Positions 27,582 through 37,415 of a stretch of 64,000 bases of DNA are shown here, piece by piece. A program made the translations under genes and the position numbers. Below the pieces are notes generated by a model. That model worked only from the letters and a program-made list of their open reading frames with translations, was not told where the DNA came from and ran no database searches. Every line of letters starts with the position of its first letter. The first letter of the stretch is position 1. The DNA is from Novimethylophilus kurashikiensis (GTDB taxonomy: Bacteria; Pseudomonadota; Gammaproteobacteria; Burkholderiales; Methylophilaceae). The DNA lies in the NCBI RefSeq assembly GCF_003112435.1, contig NZ_BDOQ01000019.1:1-64000 (forward strand), in the 5' to 3' direction.

Positions 27582-28679
27582 CTACTGCAAAACTGCAGTG
27601 GAAGAATCCAGATACTGCTCGAAAACGGCGGCCGGCATCGGCTTGCCGTACAGGAATCCTTGGGCGATCCGGCACCCATGCGCCAGCAGGTAGTTGGCTT
27701 GCTCTTCGCTTTCCACACCCTCTGCGATCAGCTCCAGGTTAAGGGCATGCGCGATGGAAATCATGGCCTTGACCAGCTCTGCCTTGTCTCGCTGGTGGGC
27801 GATGTCTCGCACGAATGAACGATCGATCTTGATCTGGCTTACCGGGAAGCGGTTCAGATAGCTCAATGCGGAGTACCCTGTGCCGAAATCGTCGATGGAA
27901 ATCGCCAAGCCCATCTCATTAAAACTCTTGAGCATTTCGAGGACATGATTACTGTCGTCGAGTAGCAAGCTTTCGGTAATTTCCAGTTTCAGCCATTCCG
28001 GCTTGCATTCTGTTTCTATCAACGTGGCGCGCACTGTGGCGACCAGGTCGTTTTGAATGAACTGGCGCGTGGAGAGATTGACCGCCACGCGTAACGGATG
28101 CTCTCGCCCCTCATTCCAACGTACTGCGGCTTGGCAGGCATTCAGCAAGGCCCACTCGCCGATGCCCACGATCAACCCTGTTTCCTCTGCAATGGGGATG
28201 AATCGGTCTGGGGTGACCATGCCCTCCTGGCGATTCCAGCGCAACAAGGCTTCCGATCCGATGATCTCGCCTGTTGCCAGGTCTACCTGAGGTTGGAAGT
28301 ACAGCTCCAACTCGTTGTGCTTGATGGCGCGGCGAAGGGCGGCTTCGAGTTGCATTCGTTCGGATGAACGTGCGGTGAGCTCGCGGGAATAAAACTGGAA
28401 ATTGTTCCGGCCCATTTTCTTCGCGTGGTACATCGCGGAATCGGCATATTTGAACAACGCGTCGATTTCAGCGCTATCGCCTGGATACAGGGCGACGCCT
28501 ACGCTGGTGGAAATAAACAGTTCGCGTCCGGCCAGTTGGAAGGGTTGCTCGAAAGCCGACAGTATCTTGCGCGCCACGGTCGATAGATCGCTGTCTTGCC
28601 GGATTTCCGGCAGCAAAATGGCGAATTCATCGCCTCCCAGGCGGGCTACCGTGTCGTAGGCCCGGATACTGGTGCTCAA
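27582..28679 (-). pseudogene. C-terminal half of split GGDEF-EAL protein (EAL intact, GGDEF truncated)
   Basis: 365 codons from a TTG that overlaps the stop of the upstream half (TTGA). It begins in the middle of a GGDEF domain: RAYDTVARLGGDEFAIL is present but the nucleotide-binding start of the domain (LPNR and DxDxFK motifs) is missing. A complete EAL domain follows, with SEALLRW, LEITESLLL, IDDFGTGYSALSYL, IKIDRSFVRDI, IAEGVE and QGFLYG. The EAL part could still be made as a phosphodiesterase if ribosomes restart at the TTG. Compare the intact copy at 30602-33712, whose sequence across this point reads EVASRL. Confidence 0.8.
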
Positions 28680-30532
28680 GCGGTGTGCGACTTCCCGTAC
28701 CCCAACTGATCGCAGGCACGCTTATTGACGTAATCGAACCGTGACGTGCCTATTTCCGTCAGGAAAGCGCTTTCATTAACACGATCCAGCGCATAATGGA
28801 GCAGGAGCAATTGACGCTGTGCCGCTTTTTCCTCTGTCACGTCACGGGCGAACCCGACCGTACCTAACAGCTTGCCATCGACCACGACGGGCGCCTTGTA
28901 GGTTTCGATCCACGTGGGACGTCCCTTGTTGACCAGCTTCTCGACCACGGCTTTCTGGCGGCCGCTGCGCAACACTTCGAGGTCGTCGCGCATATAAGCC
29001 TCGGCATCTTCACGCGGCCAGTAGTCGAGATCCGTTTTGCCGAAGAAATCCTCAGTGGAAATCCCTTGCGCGGCTTCGACATAAGGCTTGTTGACGGCCA
29101 GCAATCGGCTCTCCGGATCCTTGAGCCAAACCATGAAGGGGAAGTTGTCCAGCAGCGCACGTTGGTACTGTTCCTTGGCCCGCAATTCGTCCTCGAGACG
29201 TTTGCGCTCGGTAATGTCGCGTGCCACCCCGAGTACGCCGACAACCTTGCCGTCGGTATCGTAAAGCGGTGTCTTGGTGGTTTCCCATAGCGCCTGACGG
29301 CCGTCCGGGTGATAGGTCACCCATTCTTCGTTCGTGCGCGGTCCGGCCATCGCGATGGCCTCACGGTCTTGCTGAAGGAAGAATTCGGTCAATTCTCGGG
29401 TGTTGAAATCGAGGTCGGATTTTCCGATCATGCCCTCCACGCTTTGACCATAGACATTAGCAAAAGCGGTATTGCAGGCGAGGAAGCGGCCGAACGTGTC
29501 TTTAAGCCATACGGGGTCGGGGATGGTGAGCAGCAAGGTGCGAAGCCGCAGGGCCTGGTCCTCGAACGCTTTTTCTGCCGCTTTGCGGTCCGAAATATCC
29601 CGTGCCAGCGCGAGGTTGAAGCCTTTCCCGCCATATTCAAAATAGTTGGCGCTGATTTCGACAGGGAACGTTTTGCCGGTTTTAGGCCGGTGCGATCTTT
29701 CCAGGGTGATGGAGCGAGCTTGCTTGAGATCGCTCCAATGTTTTGCCCATTCTTCGGCGGAGCAATCGGCATCGATGGCCAAAACGCTCATTTTCAGAAG
29801 CTCAGCCTTGCTATAACCCAGGATGCGACAGGTCTCGGCGTTTACGTAGTGCAGGCGGCCAGCTTCATCAATGAGAAAAGCGGATTCCCGCACATGGTTC
29901 AGCGCGAAATCCATGAGTTCCAGCTCTTCCGTGGTGCGTTTACGCTCCTCGATCTCTTCTTGCAGCCAAAGGTTGTGCTTGGTCAGCTCTGCTGTACGCT
30001 CTGCTACTTGTTGTTCCAGGGTTTCGCGATAGCGCTGTAGTTCCTTGTTTTGGATTTCCAGCTGGCGTTGAAGCCGATAGCGCTGGATTTGCGTTTCCAC
30101 GCGCGCCAGGACTTCTTCAATTTGGAACGGCTTGGTGATGTAATCGACAGCGCCGGCCTTGAACCCGTTGAGCTTGTCGTTGATATCGTTGAGCGACGTC
30201 ATGACGATCACCGGGATGCCTAAGGTGGCCGGGTTTGCCTTGAGGCGTCGGCATACTTCCAAGCCGTCGATGCCCGGCATCATGACATCCAGCAGGATGA
30301 CATCGGGTTGCACGTACTCCGCACGCATCAATCCTTCTTCGCCATCTTGAGCAATCAAGATATTGATGCCGAAGCTCTCCAGCGATTCCACTACTACCCC
30401 GAGGTTAGCGGGCAGGTCGTCGATAATGAGGACGGTGCTTCCCTCGATACTCGATGCAGAGCGCTCAACGGCATTCGGTGCATTATTGTGTGACGCGACA
30501 AATGGAGTCGGGCGGTCCGATGGTTGCATCAT
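28676..30532 (-). pseudogene. N-terminal half of split REC-PAS-GGDEF-EAL protein
   Basis: 618 codons from ATG 30532 (MMQPSDRP), with AAAGG upstream. A receiver domain carries phospho-acceptor D82 (LLDVMMPGIDG), then a coiled coil and three PAS domains (around 28.9-29.9 kb), each ending near a VGFARD/LGVARDI-type motif. A fourth PAS begins and breaks off after DYVNKRACDQLGYG; five out-of-frame residues and a stop follow. In another frame the next bases read EVAHRLSTSIRAYDT, the middle of a GGDEF domain. An out-of-frame deletion near 28697 removed the rest of PAS4 and the start of GGDEF. Last member of the TonB receptor/kinase gene run, 69 bases after the intact paralogue. Confidence 0.82.
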
Positions 30533-30601
30533 GAGCGAGCGGCCTTTGTCTGGGCATTTCTTGTAATTGGAAACGGGACGATACGCCAAAGCATGGCGAT
30601 T

Positions 30602-33600
30602 TCAAATCCCTTGCCTTTGCAGCAGTTCCTCGAAGGCTGTTGCCGGAATGGGTCTGCCGTAGAGGTAGCCTTGCGCTACGCCGCAGCCGTTGGCCAGCAA
30701 ATAATTCGACTGTTCCTGGGTTTCCACGCCCTCCGCTACCAAGGTGAGATGCAAGGCCTGGGCGATGGAGATCATGGCTTTTACCAGTTCTGCCTTGTCT
30801 TCGTTGGTGGGAATGTCGCGCACAAACGAACGGTCGATCTTGAGCTGGCTCACCGGGAAACGATGCAGGTAGCTGAGCGAGGAGTAGCCGGTGCCGAAAT
30901 CGTCGATGGAAATCTCAAGCCCCAGGCCGTGCAGGGCCGTCAGCTTTTCGAGAATATCCTGGTCGTCATCGAGCAGCAGGCTTTCTGTGATTTCCAGTTT
31001 CAGCCATTCAGCCTTACATTGCGTGGCTTCAAGGATGCGGACGATGTCGCCGACGAGGTCGTTCTGGATGAATTGGCGGCTGGATAAATTCACAGCGACT
31101 TTCACGTTGCCCTGTTTGCGGTCTTGATTCCACTTGGTCGCGGCGCGACAGGCGGATTCCAGCACCCACTCGCCGATGCCCACAATCAACCCGGTTTCCT
31201 CCGCCACTGGAATAAAGCGGTCGGGCATGATCATGCCCTGATCTTTCTGGTTCCAGCGCAACAGGGCTTCGGTTCCGATGATACGGCCGCTGGCAATATC
31301 AATCTGCGGCTGGAAATAAAGCTCGAATTCTTCGTTCTTGCGCGCCTTGCGCAATGCGATCTCGAGCGCCATTCGCTCGGCGGAACGCACCGTCAGCTCT
31401 TCGGAGTAGAACTGGAAATTATTGCGGCCTTGCTGTTTGGCGTGATACATCGCTGAATCCGCATAACGGAACAGGGTGTCGATATCACTGCTGTCGAGCG
31501 GATAAAGTGCAATGCCGATGCTGCACGAAATGAAAATCTCCTTACCGGCGATATTGAACGGCGGTTCGAAGCAGCCGAGGATTTTCTGGGCGATGTTGGT
31601 GAGATCGTCGCTGTCGCGCATGGCAGGCAGCAGCAGGGAAAACTCGTCGCCTCCCAGGCGAGCCACGGTGTCGTAGCTGCGTACGCATTGCAGCAGGCGG
31701 GAAGCGACTTCCTTGAGCAACTCGTCCCCAATGTTATGGCCCAGGGTGTCGTTGATCTCCTTGAAACGATCCAGGTCCAGCATCATGAATCCGAATTGGC
31801 CTGCATGCCACGCAGCATCGGCAATGGATTGCTTGATGCGGTCGACCAGGAGCGCACGATTAGGCAGGTCGGTCAGCACGTCGTAAAAAGCCAGATGGTG
31901 GATGTTTTGCCGATATTCGTCGATTTCGGTGATATCCCGTCCAACGGCAAGCACGCTGACAATCTGTCCGTCCACGCCGAATTCAGGGGTGAGACGGATA
32001 TAACTGACGGTTTGCTTGCCGTTGCCGGTGCGCCAGGCCAGCTCGAAATCGTCTGGGTTGCCGGTGTCGAAGACTCTACGGATTTGCTGCTCGAATTGCT
32101 CGAAAGCCTCGCCGCCAGGCAATTCGGAGGGCGTGCTGTTAAGGGCAGCCTCCCTCGAGACGCCCAGATCTTCCGTGGTTTTTGGATTGACGAAAATGCG
32201 TCGGCATTCGGCGTTGTAGCGGGTGATGGTGTCCGGCGTGTTTTCGATCAGCGAGCGCAATTCCTGTTGCTGCTGGAACAGGGTTTTTTCAGATTGTTCG
32301 CGTTCGATAGCGATGGAAGCAAGATGGCTGGCGCGGCGCACCAGTTCCATGTCTTCCGGACTGGGATACCCGGTTTTGCGCTGATAGATGCCGAACGTGC
32401 CCAGCAGTTTTCCCGTGGAATCGAAAATCGGTTCCGACCAGCTTGATAGCAAGCCTGCCGCGGTGGCGAGATGTTTGTAACGCGACCAATAGGGATGAGT
32501 ACGAACGTCCTCCACAATCACCGTGTCCTTGCGCCATGCTGCGGTACCGCAGGAGCCGATCCCTTCGCCAATCGGCAAGTTGTCGATGGCTTCGCTGTAG
32601 TCCTTGGGCAGGCTTGGGCTATGTGTGGACAGTAAGTGTTTGCCTTCCGCGTCAAGTAGCATGATGCTGGCAAGAAAGCTGGGGCTGGCCTGTTCCACGT
32701 AAGTCACAATGAGACTCAGAATCTGGTTGAGCTCGCCGCCGCGTGCCATGAACTCGAAAATCCTCAGACGGATTTCCTCCAAGTGCTCATGGCGAATTAG
32801 TTCCGTCACATCGTGGCCGATTCCCAGGGTGCCGATAATCTCTCCGCGCGAGTCTCGTTCGGCGACGACCAGCAGCGATTCATAGCAGATGCGGCCGTCG
32901 GCCAATGTGAATTCCAGCAGGATTTCGGCCGGCATTCCGGTGTCCATCACATGGCGCAGCCGTGCCTTGAACTCGTCGGGAGAAATATTGGACGGTTTCC
33001 ACAGGTCGTCCGGGCGTTTGTTCTGTGCCGCGCCGTAAGGCGTTCCGGTTTTAAGGTAATAGGCGGGATTGACGAAGGCACGCCGGCAATCGAGGTCGTA
33101 GCGGATGATCATGTCGGGCGAGTTTTCAGCCAGCGTGCGGAATTTCTGCTCGCTTTCGCGCAACACCGATTCGATATGCTTGCGCTCCTCGATCTCGCGC
33201 TGCAACAGTGCATTGCTGGAGCTCAATTCCACCGTACGTTGGGCTACCTGGTCCTCAAGCCACTCGCGGTAATGCCGCAATTCCCGGTTTTGCGCTTCAA
33301 GCTGTCGTTGCAGCTCGTGGAGCTTAAGATGCGTGGTAATGCGGGCCAGTACTTCGTTGAAGTCGAGCGGCTTGGTGATATAGTCCACGCCCCCTGCCTC
33401 GAAGCCTTCGACCTTGCGTTCAATCTCAGCGAGCGCAGTCATGAAGATCACCGGAATGTCGCGCGTGTCTTCGTCGGCCTTGAGTTTCTTGCAGACCTGA
33501 ATTCCGTCGATGCCGGGCATCATGATATCCAGCAGGATCAGTTCTGGATGAACCAGGCGCGCCCGCCGCATCGCCTCTTCGCCATCCTGGGCCACCACGA

Positions 33601-33712
33601 TGTTGAATCCACGGGCAGAGAGGCTGTCCTCGACCACGGCGATGTTCGTGGGCATGTCGTCCACGATGAGGATGGTCCGCGATTCCATTGCAGTGGGTAT
33701 GTACTCGGTCAT
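30602..33712 (-). CDS. Response regulator REC-PAS-GAF-PAS-GGDEF-EAL
   Basis: 1036 residues. Receiver (about 12-128, D62 in LLDIMMPGIDG, K114), coiled coil, PAS (about 190-310), GAF (about 335-475), PAS (about 485-605), GGDEF with DVLTDLPNRALL, MLDLDRFKEINDTLGH and RLGGDEFSLLL, and EAL with TEALLRW, LEITESLLL, IDDFGTGYSSLSYL, LKIDRSFVRD, VAEGVE and QGYLYG. All catalytic motifs of both output domains look intact, so it may both make and break c-di-GMP under control of phosphorylation. Its ATG overlaps the stop of the upstream hybrid kinase (ATGA), which makes that kinase the likely phosphodonor. Confidence 0.93.
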   Translation of the reverse strand: MTEYIPTAMESRTILIVDDMPTNIAVVEDSLSARGFNIVVAQDGEEAMRRARLVHPELILLDIMMPGIDGIQVCKKLKADEDTRDIPVIFMTALAEIERKVEGFEAGGVDYITKPLDFNEVLARITTHLKLHELQRQLEAQNRELRHYREWLEDQVAQRTVELSSSNALLQREIEERKHIESVLRESEQKFRTLAENSPDMIIRYDLDCRRAFVNPAYYLKTGTPYGAAQNKRPDDLWKPSNISPDEFKARLRHVMDTGMPAEILLEFTLADGRICYESLLVVAERDSRGEIIGTLGIGHDVTELIRHEHLEEIRLRIFEFMARGGELNQILSLIVTYVEQASPSFLASIMLLDAEGKHLLSTHSPSLPKDYSEAIDNLPIGEGIGSCGTAAWRKDTVIVEDVRTHPYWSRYKHLATAAGLLSSWSEPIFDSTGKLLGTFGIYQRKTGYPSPEDMELVRRASHLASIAIEREQSEKTLFQQQQELRSLIENTPDTITRYNAECRRIFVNPKTTEDLGVSREAALNSTPSELPGGEAFEQFEQQIRRVFDTGNPDDFELAWRTGNGKQTVSYIRLTPEFGVDGQIVSVLAVGRDITEIDEYRQNIHHLAFYDVLTDLPNRALLVDRIKQSIADAAWHAGQFGFMMLDLDRFKEINDTLGHNIGDELLKEVASRLLQCVRSYDTVARLGGDEFSLLLPAMRDSDDLTNIAQKILGCFEPPFNIAGKEIFISCSIGIALYPLDSSDIDTLFRYADSAMYHAKQQGRNNFQFYSEELTVRSAERMALEIALRKARKNEEFELYFQPQIDIASGRIIGTEALLRWNQKDQGMIMPDRFIPVAEETGLIVGIGEWVLESACRAATKWNQDRKQGNVKVAVNLSSRQFIQNDLVGDIVRILEATQCKAEWLKLEITESLLLDDDQDILEKLTALHGLGLEISIDDFGTGYSSLSYLHRFPVSQLKIDRSFVRDIPTNEDKAELVKAMISIAQALHLTLVAEGVETQEQSNYLLANGCGVAQGYLYGRPIPATAFEELLQRQGI

Positions 33713-36700
33713 GATGAAAGTGTCCTCTGATCACCCCCTACCGGCGAGCTCAATCGTGGCGGCATGGATTCTTCAACCAATTGGAGCAGGGCTTTGGATT
33801 GATAGCGTTTAGCCAACGTGGACAACTGTTCCGCAAATGCTGTGTAACGCGGGTCTTGGGCGGTGAGTCCAGCGAGCCATTCCAGGATGTCCCGCATATT
33901 GCCGCGCAATGCCAGGTTGTGCAGTTGCGTCATTAGCTCGGGTGGCGGCAGGACGACCACCGAAGGCTGTATGGGAGCCTGAGCCTCGGGATGATCGCCG
34001 CGCCATTGCAATTGCAGCAATTCTGCCAGCGTGCGCAGACACGCATTGAAATCGATCGGCTTGGCAATAAACGCGTTCATGCCGGCGTCGAGGGCAGTCT
34101 GCCGGTGTTCATCCGAAATACTGGCTGATACCGCGACGATAGGGGTGTCTGCAAACTCCGGCCTCGAACGTAACCGACGGGTCAGTTCCAGGCCGTCGAT
34201 GTCCGGCATGATCACATCCATGCAGATCAGGTCGGGGTGCTGCTGGAGCGCGATTTCCCAGGCCTCTTTTCCGTTTGCGGCTTCGGTGACGAGAAAACCC
34301 AGTTCCGAGAGTTTGTCGACCAGCAAAAGCCTGTTTTCTACGACATCATCGACGATCAGAATGTGGCGGCGCGGCCCCTCGTAGCCGACGATATGATGTT
34401 CGATAGCCGCCGGCAGGGCCTGATGGTCAAGGGCGTCCACCTTAAGTTCAAGCCAGAACGTGCTGCCTTGCCCTAAGATGCTATGCACGTTGATTTCCCC
34501 CCCCATCAGCCGCGCATATTCACGGCTGATGGCGAGCCCGAGCCCGGTGCCGCCAATACGGTGGCGCATGGTGCCCCCTTGTTCGAACGGCTGGAAGATG
34601 GCTTGCTGTTCCTCTTCTGCAATGCCTGGGCCGGTGTCGCTGACTTCGAAGCGCATGACGCCCTGTTTGTCCAGGGATACCCTGAAGATTACCTCCCCAT
34701 GGTCGGTGAATTTGACGGCGTTGGACAGCAGGTTGAGCAGGATCTGCCGCAACCGCTTCTCGTCCGCGTGGATTACCTGGGGCAGGTCATCCGCGAACGC
34801 ATGCCTGAAAACAAGTTTTTTCTGCGTGGCCTTGATGGCGACCATCTCGCATAACCCGTCCAGGAATCGGATAAACGGAATGTCGCTGGGATAGAGAACG
34901 GTTTTCCTGGCCTCGATCTTGGCGAAATCCAGGATGTCGTTGATCAGGTTGAGCAGGTGCTCACCGCTTTTCATGATCACGTTGATCGCCGTCGTCTGCC
35001 GTTCGCTCAAGCTCTTGTCTCGCAGCAGGATCTGCGCATACCCCAAAATGCCGTTGAGGGGCGTACGCAATTCGTGACTCATCTGGGCGAGGAAGTCGCT
35101 GCGGGCTTTGGCAAGTCGCTGGGCCTCTGCCAAGGCAGCTTCCCGCGCGGCTTCCGTGGCCTTGCGGTCGCTGATGTCGCGGGCAAAGCCGACCGTGCCG
35201 AGCACAGTGCCGTCCTCGTCCAGCACGGGGCTTTTGAAGGTTTCCATCCACACTTCACCGTTCGGGGTGGTCTGGATTTCTTCTGCGGTTTTCGACGTGC
35301 GCGAGGCCATTACTTGCAGATCGTCCACCCGCACAGTCTCTCCGATATCCGGAGCGTGCACGTCGAAATCGGATTTGCCGATCAGTTCCTGGGGGCGCAG
35401 CCCATGCGTGCTGGCCGCGGCCAGATTAATGGCCAGGTATCGGCTTTGTGTATCCTTGAGCCAGACCCACAAGGGCAGGGCGTCGATCAGGGTACGAAGG
35501 TAGCGGGCTTGCTGGCGTAGTTCGGCTGTGCGTGCCTGGATTTTCTGTTCCAGGCTGGCGTTCAGGGAGTGGATTTCCTCTTCGGCATGCTTGCGGGCGG
35601 TGATGTCGGAAAATACAGCCACGCCACCACGCACTTCACCGTTTTTGTCATAAAGCGGGCGTCCGGTAACGCTGAGCCAGCGCCCTTCGGCCAGCATCGG
35701 GTTACGCACGAAAATCTCCACGCCGTCGCGCGACTCTCCCTGAATCGCTCGGATGAGAGGCAATTCGGCCGTGGGGTAAGGCGTGACCTGGTCGGGCAAA
35801 TACAGGCCGTAGTAGCGGCTCCAGTCAGCGGCATTCTGCATCGAATTCTTGATGCCCAGAATGTTTTTCCCCGCAGGATTCATGAGCACCAGTTCCGAAT
35901 GCTCGTTTGCCACGGATACGCCATCTCCCATGCTGTCGAGAATGGATTGCAGGATTTCGGTTTGCTTCTCCAGCGCGGCTTGCGAACCGTGCAAGGCTTC
36001 GTTGACTGCGGCCAGCATACGGTGTGAGTGACGCAGGCGGAAGAGGAAGAACGTAATGCCCGCGAGCATGAAAATACTGCCGCCGAGTACGGTCCACAGC
36101 AAGCGTTGCCGCAATTCGCGTTGTTTGAGTTCTGCTGCCTGTTGTTCGTTGCGACGTTTCAATTCGTCGATTTGTTGTTTTTTGCCTTCGGTTTCGTAAA
36201 AATCCATCAACTCCAGTACGCGGCTGTTGATTTTCTCGCGGCTGATTTTATTTGCTGCCGTGGTCGCTTCAGATTGATAGGCATAGGCATGTTTGAAATC
36301 GCCCTGCATGGCTGTCAATTCGGCCATGCGCTGGGCGCTCTCGCTGATGTAAATGGACAAGCCGATCTCCTGCGACAGCCGGTAGGCATGCTCGGCATCG
36401 GCCTGGGCGGCTTTCATATTGCCCAATTTTTGTTCGTTGAGACTGCGGGTCAACAGCACGTACCGAAGACCGATCTTGTGCGGGTGTCGGTTGAAGATGG
36501 CAATGATTTCCGACAATATCGACTGGGCTTCGCGATACCTTCCCTGCGATAGCATCAATGTGACGAGAGCATGTTTGCTATGGGCGATGCCGATGGGGGT
36601 GCCGATTTCTGTGAATAATCGTATGGCCTCTCTCAGCGTAGCTTCGCCTTCTGCCCGTTGCCCCAGTTTTGCCTGCAGGCCGCCCATGCCGGTCAATGCA

Positions 36701-37413
36701 TAGGCTTCCTGCATTTTCAGATTGGCGGTCTTGGCATAGGACAGCATTTCCGAAAAATGCGCGAGCGCCTGCTGCGGTTGGTCGCTCAAATCGAGAGAAA
36801 CAGCCATCCCTTGATGGGCATAGAGCTGCACCAGGGGATTGGTGCTGCGCTTTGCGATTTCCATCGCCTGTACCGTCATTTTTACGGACTCGTCGATTTT
36901 CCCGACGCGCCGGTACATCATGGCCGCGCGCAGCATCGCTTCGCCCAGCAGGTCTGGGCGGTCTACGTCCTTGAGCAACTCCAGGCTGTGCGTGGCAGCC
37001 CGCTCTAACTCTTCGATATTGGATTGGTTGACGGCATTGAGCGCGATGTTCAATTCGGCCTCGGCCATATCAACGCGATCACCTGTTTGAGTCGCCAGTT
37101 GCAAGGCCTGCTGCGCATCCCTGCCTGCTGCTTCTGTTTCCGCAAGGTGGATTTCCGTACGAGCCAACAGGTTCAGTACGCGTGCGAGGTCGCCAGGAGC
37201 AACTTGATCGGGCAATGCATTTTTAAGCGCCATTGCCTGTTCATAAGCAAGGGGCACATTATTTTCTGCAAGTTGCCGGATTTGAATGATTTGTGCGCGC
37301 CAGTTTTCTGTCTGGTTGGCGGCCTGTAACGGATACGGCAGCAATGCTGCAAAAACAGCCAATGCTGCATGCAGCAGGAAGACAATGCGCGAATTGTCAG
37401 CGAGGCGGCGCAT
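33709..37413 (-). CDS. Hybrid histidine kinase with periplasmic TPR sensor
   Basis: 1234 residues from ATG 37413; the frame is open upstream, but this ATG begins a signal sequence (IVFLLHAALAVFAALLPY) and follows the TonB receptor stop by two bases. Residues about 35-400 are helical TPR-like repeats in the periplasm. A coiled coil and one membrane helix (about 439-460) follow. In the cytoplasm: PAS (480-605), PAS (635-750), HisKA with H780 (SHELRTPLNG), HATPase_c (NAVKFTD, DTGPGI, GGTGLGLAI) and a receiver with D1066 (CMDVIMPDIDG). A short helical C-terminal tail follows. There is no DNA-binding output, so the signal must leave through phosphotransfer, most simply to the coupled REC-GGDEF-EAL protein. 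Confidence 0.9.
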   Translation of the reverse strand: MRRLADNSRIVFLLHAALAVFAALLPYPLQAANQTENWRAQIIQIRQLAENNVPLAYEQAMALKNALPDQVAPGDLARVLNLLARTEIHLAETEAAGRDAQQALQLATQTGDRVDMAEAELNIALNAVNQSNIEELERAATHSLELLKDVDRPDLLGEAMLRAAMMYRRVGKIDESVKMTVQAMEIAKRSTNPLVQLYAHQGMAVSLDLSDQPQQALAHFSEMLSYAKTANLKMQEAYALTGMGGLQAKLGQRAEGEATLREAIRLFTEIGTPIGIAHSKHALVTLMLSQGRYREAQSILSEIIAIFNRHPHKIGLRYVLLTRSLNEQKLGNMKAAQADAEHAYRLSQEIGLSIYISESAQRMAELTAMQGDFKHAYAYQSEATTAANKISREKINSRVLELMDFYETEGKKQQIDELKRRNEQQAAELKQRELRQRLLWTVLGGSIFMLAGITFFLFRLRHSHRMLAAVNEALHGSQAALEKQTEILQSILDSMGDGVSVANEHSELVLMNPAGKNILGIKNSMQNAADWSRYYGLYLPDQVTPYPTAELPLIRAIQGESRDGVEIFVRNPMLAEGRWLSVTGRPLYDKNGEVRGGVAVFSDITARKHAEEEIHSLNASLEQKIQARTAELRQQARYLRTLIDALPLWVWLKDTQSRYLAINLAAASTHGLRPQELIGKSDFDVHAPDIGETVRVDDLQVMASRTSKTAEEIQTTPNGEVWMETFKSPVLDEDGTVLGTVGFARDISDRKATEAAREAALAEAQRLAKARSDFLAQMSHELRTPLNGILGYAQILLRDKSLSERQTTAINVIMKSGEHLLNLINDILDFAKIEARKTVLYPSDIPFIRFLDGLCEMVAIKATQKKLVFRHAFADDLPQVIHADEKRLRQILLNLLSNAVKFTDHGEVIFRVSLDKQGVMRFEVSDTGPGIAEEEQQAIFQPFEQGGTMRHRIGGTGLGLAISREYARLMGGEINVHSILGQGSTFWLELKVDALDHQALPAAIEHHIVGYEGPRRHILIVDDVVENRLLLVDKLSELGFLVTEAANGKEAWEIALQQHPDLICMDVIMPDIDGLELTRRLRSRPEFADTPIVAVSASISDEHRQTALDAGMNAFIAKPIDFNACLRTLAELLQLQWRGDHPEAQAPIQPSVVVLPPPELMTQLHNLALRGNMRDILEWLAGLTAQDPRYTAFAEQLSTLAKRYQSKALLQLVEESMPPRLSSPVGGDQRTLSS

Positions 37414-37415
37414 GG

